Of a stretch of 64,000 nucleotides of DNA, positions 62,960 to 64,000 are shown in pieces. The position numbers and the translations under genes are program-made. The stretch is taken from assembly GCF_019977755.1 (NCBI RefSeq), contig NZ_AP025144.1, positions 1,736,001 to 1,800,000 on the forward strand, read 5' to 3'. The notes under the pieces are model-generated. The model saw only the letters and a program-made list of their open reading frames with translations. It ran no database searches and was not told the DNA's origin. Within the stretch, counting starts at the first letter, position 1. The number at the start of each line of letters is the position of its first letter. Origin of the DNA: Vibrio penaeicida. GTDB lineage: Bacteria > Pseudomonadota > Gammaproteobacteria > Enterobacterales > Vibrionaceae.

Positions 62960-63817
62960 ATGAATTGGTTTATCGAAAATAAAATACCGTTAGGGTCTTG
63001 GATTGAAGCATTTGTTGATTGGTTAATCGGTCACGCATCAGGCTTTTTTGATGCGATTGCATTCAGTCTGGAATGGATGATTTTACTTGTTGTCGAACTT
63101 TTCCAGTGGTTTCCGCCGTGGTTCTTAATTGCTTTTACCGCTGGCTTAGCGTTTGCCTTACATAGAAGCATCGGTATGTCTGTCTTCATCATTTTCGCGC
63201 TTCTGCTCATATTAAATTTGGGCTACTGGCCAGAAATGATAGAAACGTTCGTATTGGTTTTCTCGGCAACGGCTTTATGTGTCGTCGTCGGGGTTCCGAT
63301 TGGTATTCTTGCCGCCCACAAGCCGTGGCTATATGTAGGTCTACGACCAATATTGGACTTAATGCAGACCATTCCCACCTTTGTGTACTTAATCCCCACA
63401 CTCATATTGTTTGGCTTAGGCGTTGTTCCTGGGCTTATTTCAACCATTATCTTTGCTATAGCCGCACCTATTCGACTGACATATCTCGGTATCATTCGCG
63501 TCCCTGAAGAATTGTTAGAAGCGGGTAAAGCATTTGGTGCAAATCGTAGGCAGCTACTATTTAAAGTTGAATTACCGGCGGCGTTACCCACCATCATGGC
63601 CGGAATTACTCAGTGCATCATGTTATCGCTATCTATGGTGGTTATTGCTGCGCTAGTTGGCGCTGACGGATTAGGAAAACCCGTAATTCGGGCGCTAAAC
63701 ACAGTAAACATTTCTCAAGGTTTCGAGGCTGGGTTAGCCATCGTTTTGGTCGCGATTATTTTAGACCGTCTATGCAAGCAGCCAAAAAGCGTTACTGGCG
63801 GCAGAGAAGAGGGATAA
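62960..63817 (+). CDS. choW: Choline ABC transporter, permease
   Basis: The 285-residue protein is a binding-protein-dependent permease with about six helices and the cytoplasmic coupling loop (EELLEAGKAFGANRRQLLFK). It resembles ProW but lacks the long N-terminal extension of ProW, as ChoW proteins do. It starts 84 bases after choX and lies three bases before choV. It forms the inner-membrane channel for choline uptake feeding BetA and BetB. Confidence 0.94.
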   Translation: MNWFIENKIPLGSWIEAFVDWLIGHASGFFDAIAFSLEWMILLVVELFQWFPPWFLIAFTAGLAFALHRSIGMSVFIIFALLLILNLGYWPEMIETFVLVFSATALCVVVGVPIGILAAHKPWLYVGLRPILDLMQTIPTFVYLIPTLILFGLGVVPGLISTIIFAIAAPIRLTYLGIIRVPEELLEAGKAFGANRRQLLFKVELPAALPTIMAGITQCIMLSLSMVVIAALVGADGLGKPVIRALNTVNISQGFEAGLAIVLVAIILDRLCKQPKSVTGGREEG

Positions 63818-63820
63818 ACA

Positions 63821-64000
63821 ATGGCATCAGTCACTATTAAAAATCTGGACATCATTTTTGGTCAAAACGATCTCGATAGAACCTTAGAAATGCTAGACCA
63901 AGGAAAAACGCGACAAGAAATCTCAAACGAAACTGGGGATATTGTGGGCGTACACAATGCCAGTTTGGAAGTTAAAGAAGGCGAAATCTGCGTTCTTATG
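63821..64000 (+). CDS. choV: Choline ABC transporter, ATP-binding protein (cut by window edge)
   Basis: The first 60 codons are present (start ATG at 63821). They read MASVTIKNLDIIFGQNDLDR and end EVKEGEICVLM, just before the expected Walker A motif. The start follows choW by three bases and fits ChoV/ProV proteins of choline and betaine transporters. The rest lies outside the window. Confidence 0.9.
   Translation, partial: MASVTIKNLDIIFGQNDLDRTLEMLDQGKTRQEISNETGDIVGVHNASLEVKEGEICVLM

Noticed and set aside
1..64000. tRNA, rRNA, prophage, integrase or insertion sequence genes
   Set aside because: None was recognised on either strand; the only mobile-type element is the 266-bp inverted repeat at 57379.

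Overview
The window looks like a chromosomal segment from a Vibrio or a close relative (Vibrionaceae). The reasons are the betI-betB-betA-choX-choW-choV order, very large VCBS/RTX adhesins with LapA-type N-termini next to a TolC-like protein and an OmpA-like protein, an 18 kDa protein plus leukocidin-like toxin pair reminiscent of vvhBA, and moderate GC content. No tRNA, rRNA, phage genes, transposase or CRISPR array was found. The species assignment is inference.

Layout. 1-1226: the end of an upstream gene, a 52-residue membrane protein and a coiled-coil membrane protein. 1236-5973 (minus strand): a four-gene export operon of TolC-like protein, HlyD-like adaptor and two ABC-2 permeases, with no ATPase gene. 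6123-9470: a CitA/DcuS-type kinase, its CitB/DcuR-type regulator and a periplasmic binding protein. 9872-11319: a small secreted protein and a candidate beta-pore-forming toxin. 11407-14608 (minus): a tripartite tricarboxylate transporter (tctC, tctB, tctA). 14892-21100: a GntR regulator and prpB, prpC, prpD, prpE (2-methylcitrate cycle), divergent from tctC, with palindromes between them that could serve both units. 21271-24803: an acetyltransferase, a NUDIX protein fused to a degenerate PAP2 domain, and queE-queC (7-deazaguanine synthesis). 24757-27338 (minus): a TPR-GGDEF protein and a DUF2750-type protein.

About half of the window (27467-57316) is an adhesin locus. On the minus strand are a type I secretion outer-membrane protein and an OmpA-like protein. 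On the plus strand are two giant adhesins of 3760 and 5149 residues. Both have an N-terminal retention module with an Ala-Ala-Gly site of the LapG type, long arrays of Ig/VCBS/cadherin-like domains, and C-terminal RTX repeats for type I secretion. The first has the retention module twice and four copies of a 612-bp repeat. The second has 22 copies of a 309-bp repeat that look identical at the DNA level, within a stretch clearly richer in GC than the rest of the gene, plus a von Willebrand A domain near the C-terminus. The inner-membrane ATPase, the membrane-fusion protein and the LapD/LapG proteins are not in this window.

A 266-bp inverted-repeat element (MITE-like) separates the second adhesin from the choline/glycine betaine operon (58041 to the end), which runs off the right edge inside choV. 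The strongest points for follow-up are the homogenised GC-rich repeat array, the doubled retention module, the lectin-less leukocidin-like toxin with its partner, the NUDIX/pseudo-PAP2 fusion, and the tct/prp divergent region.
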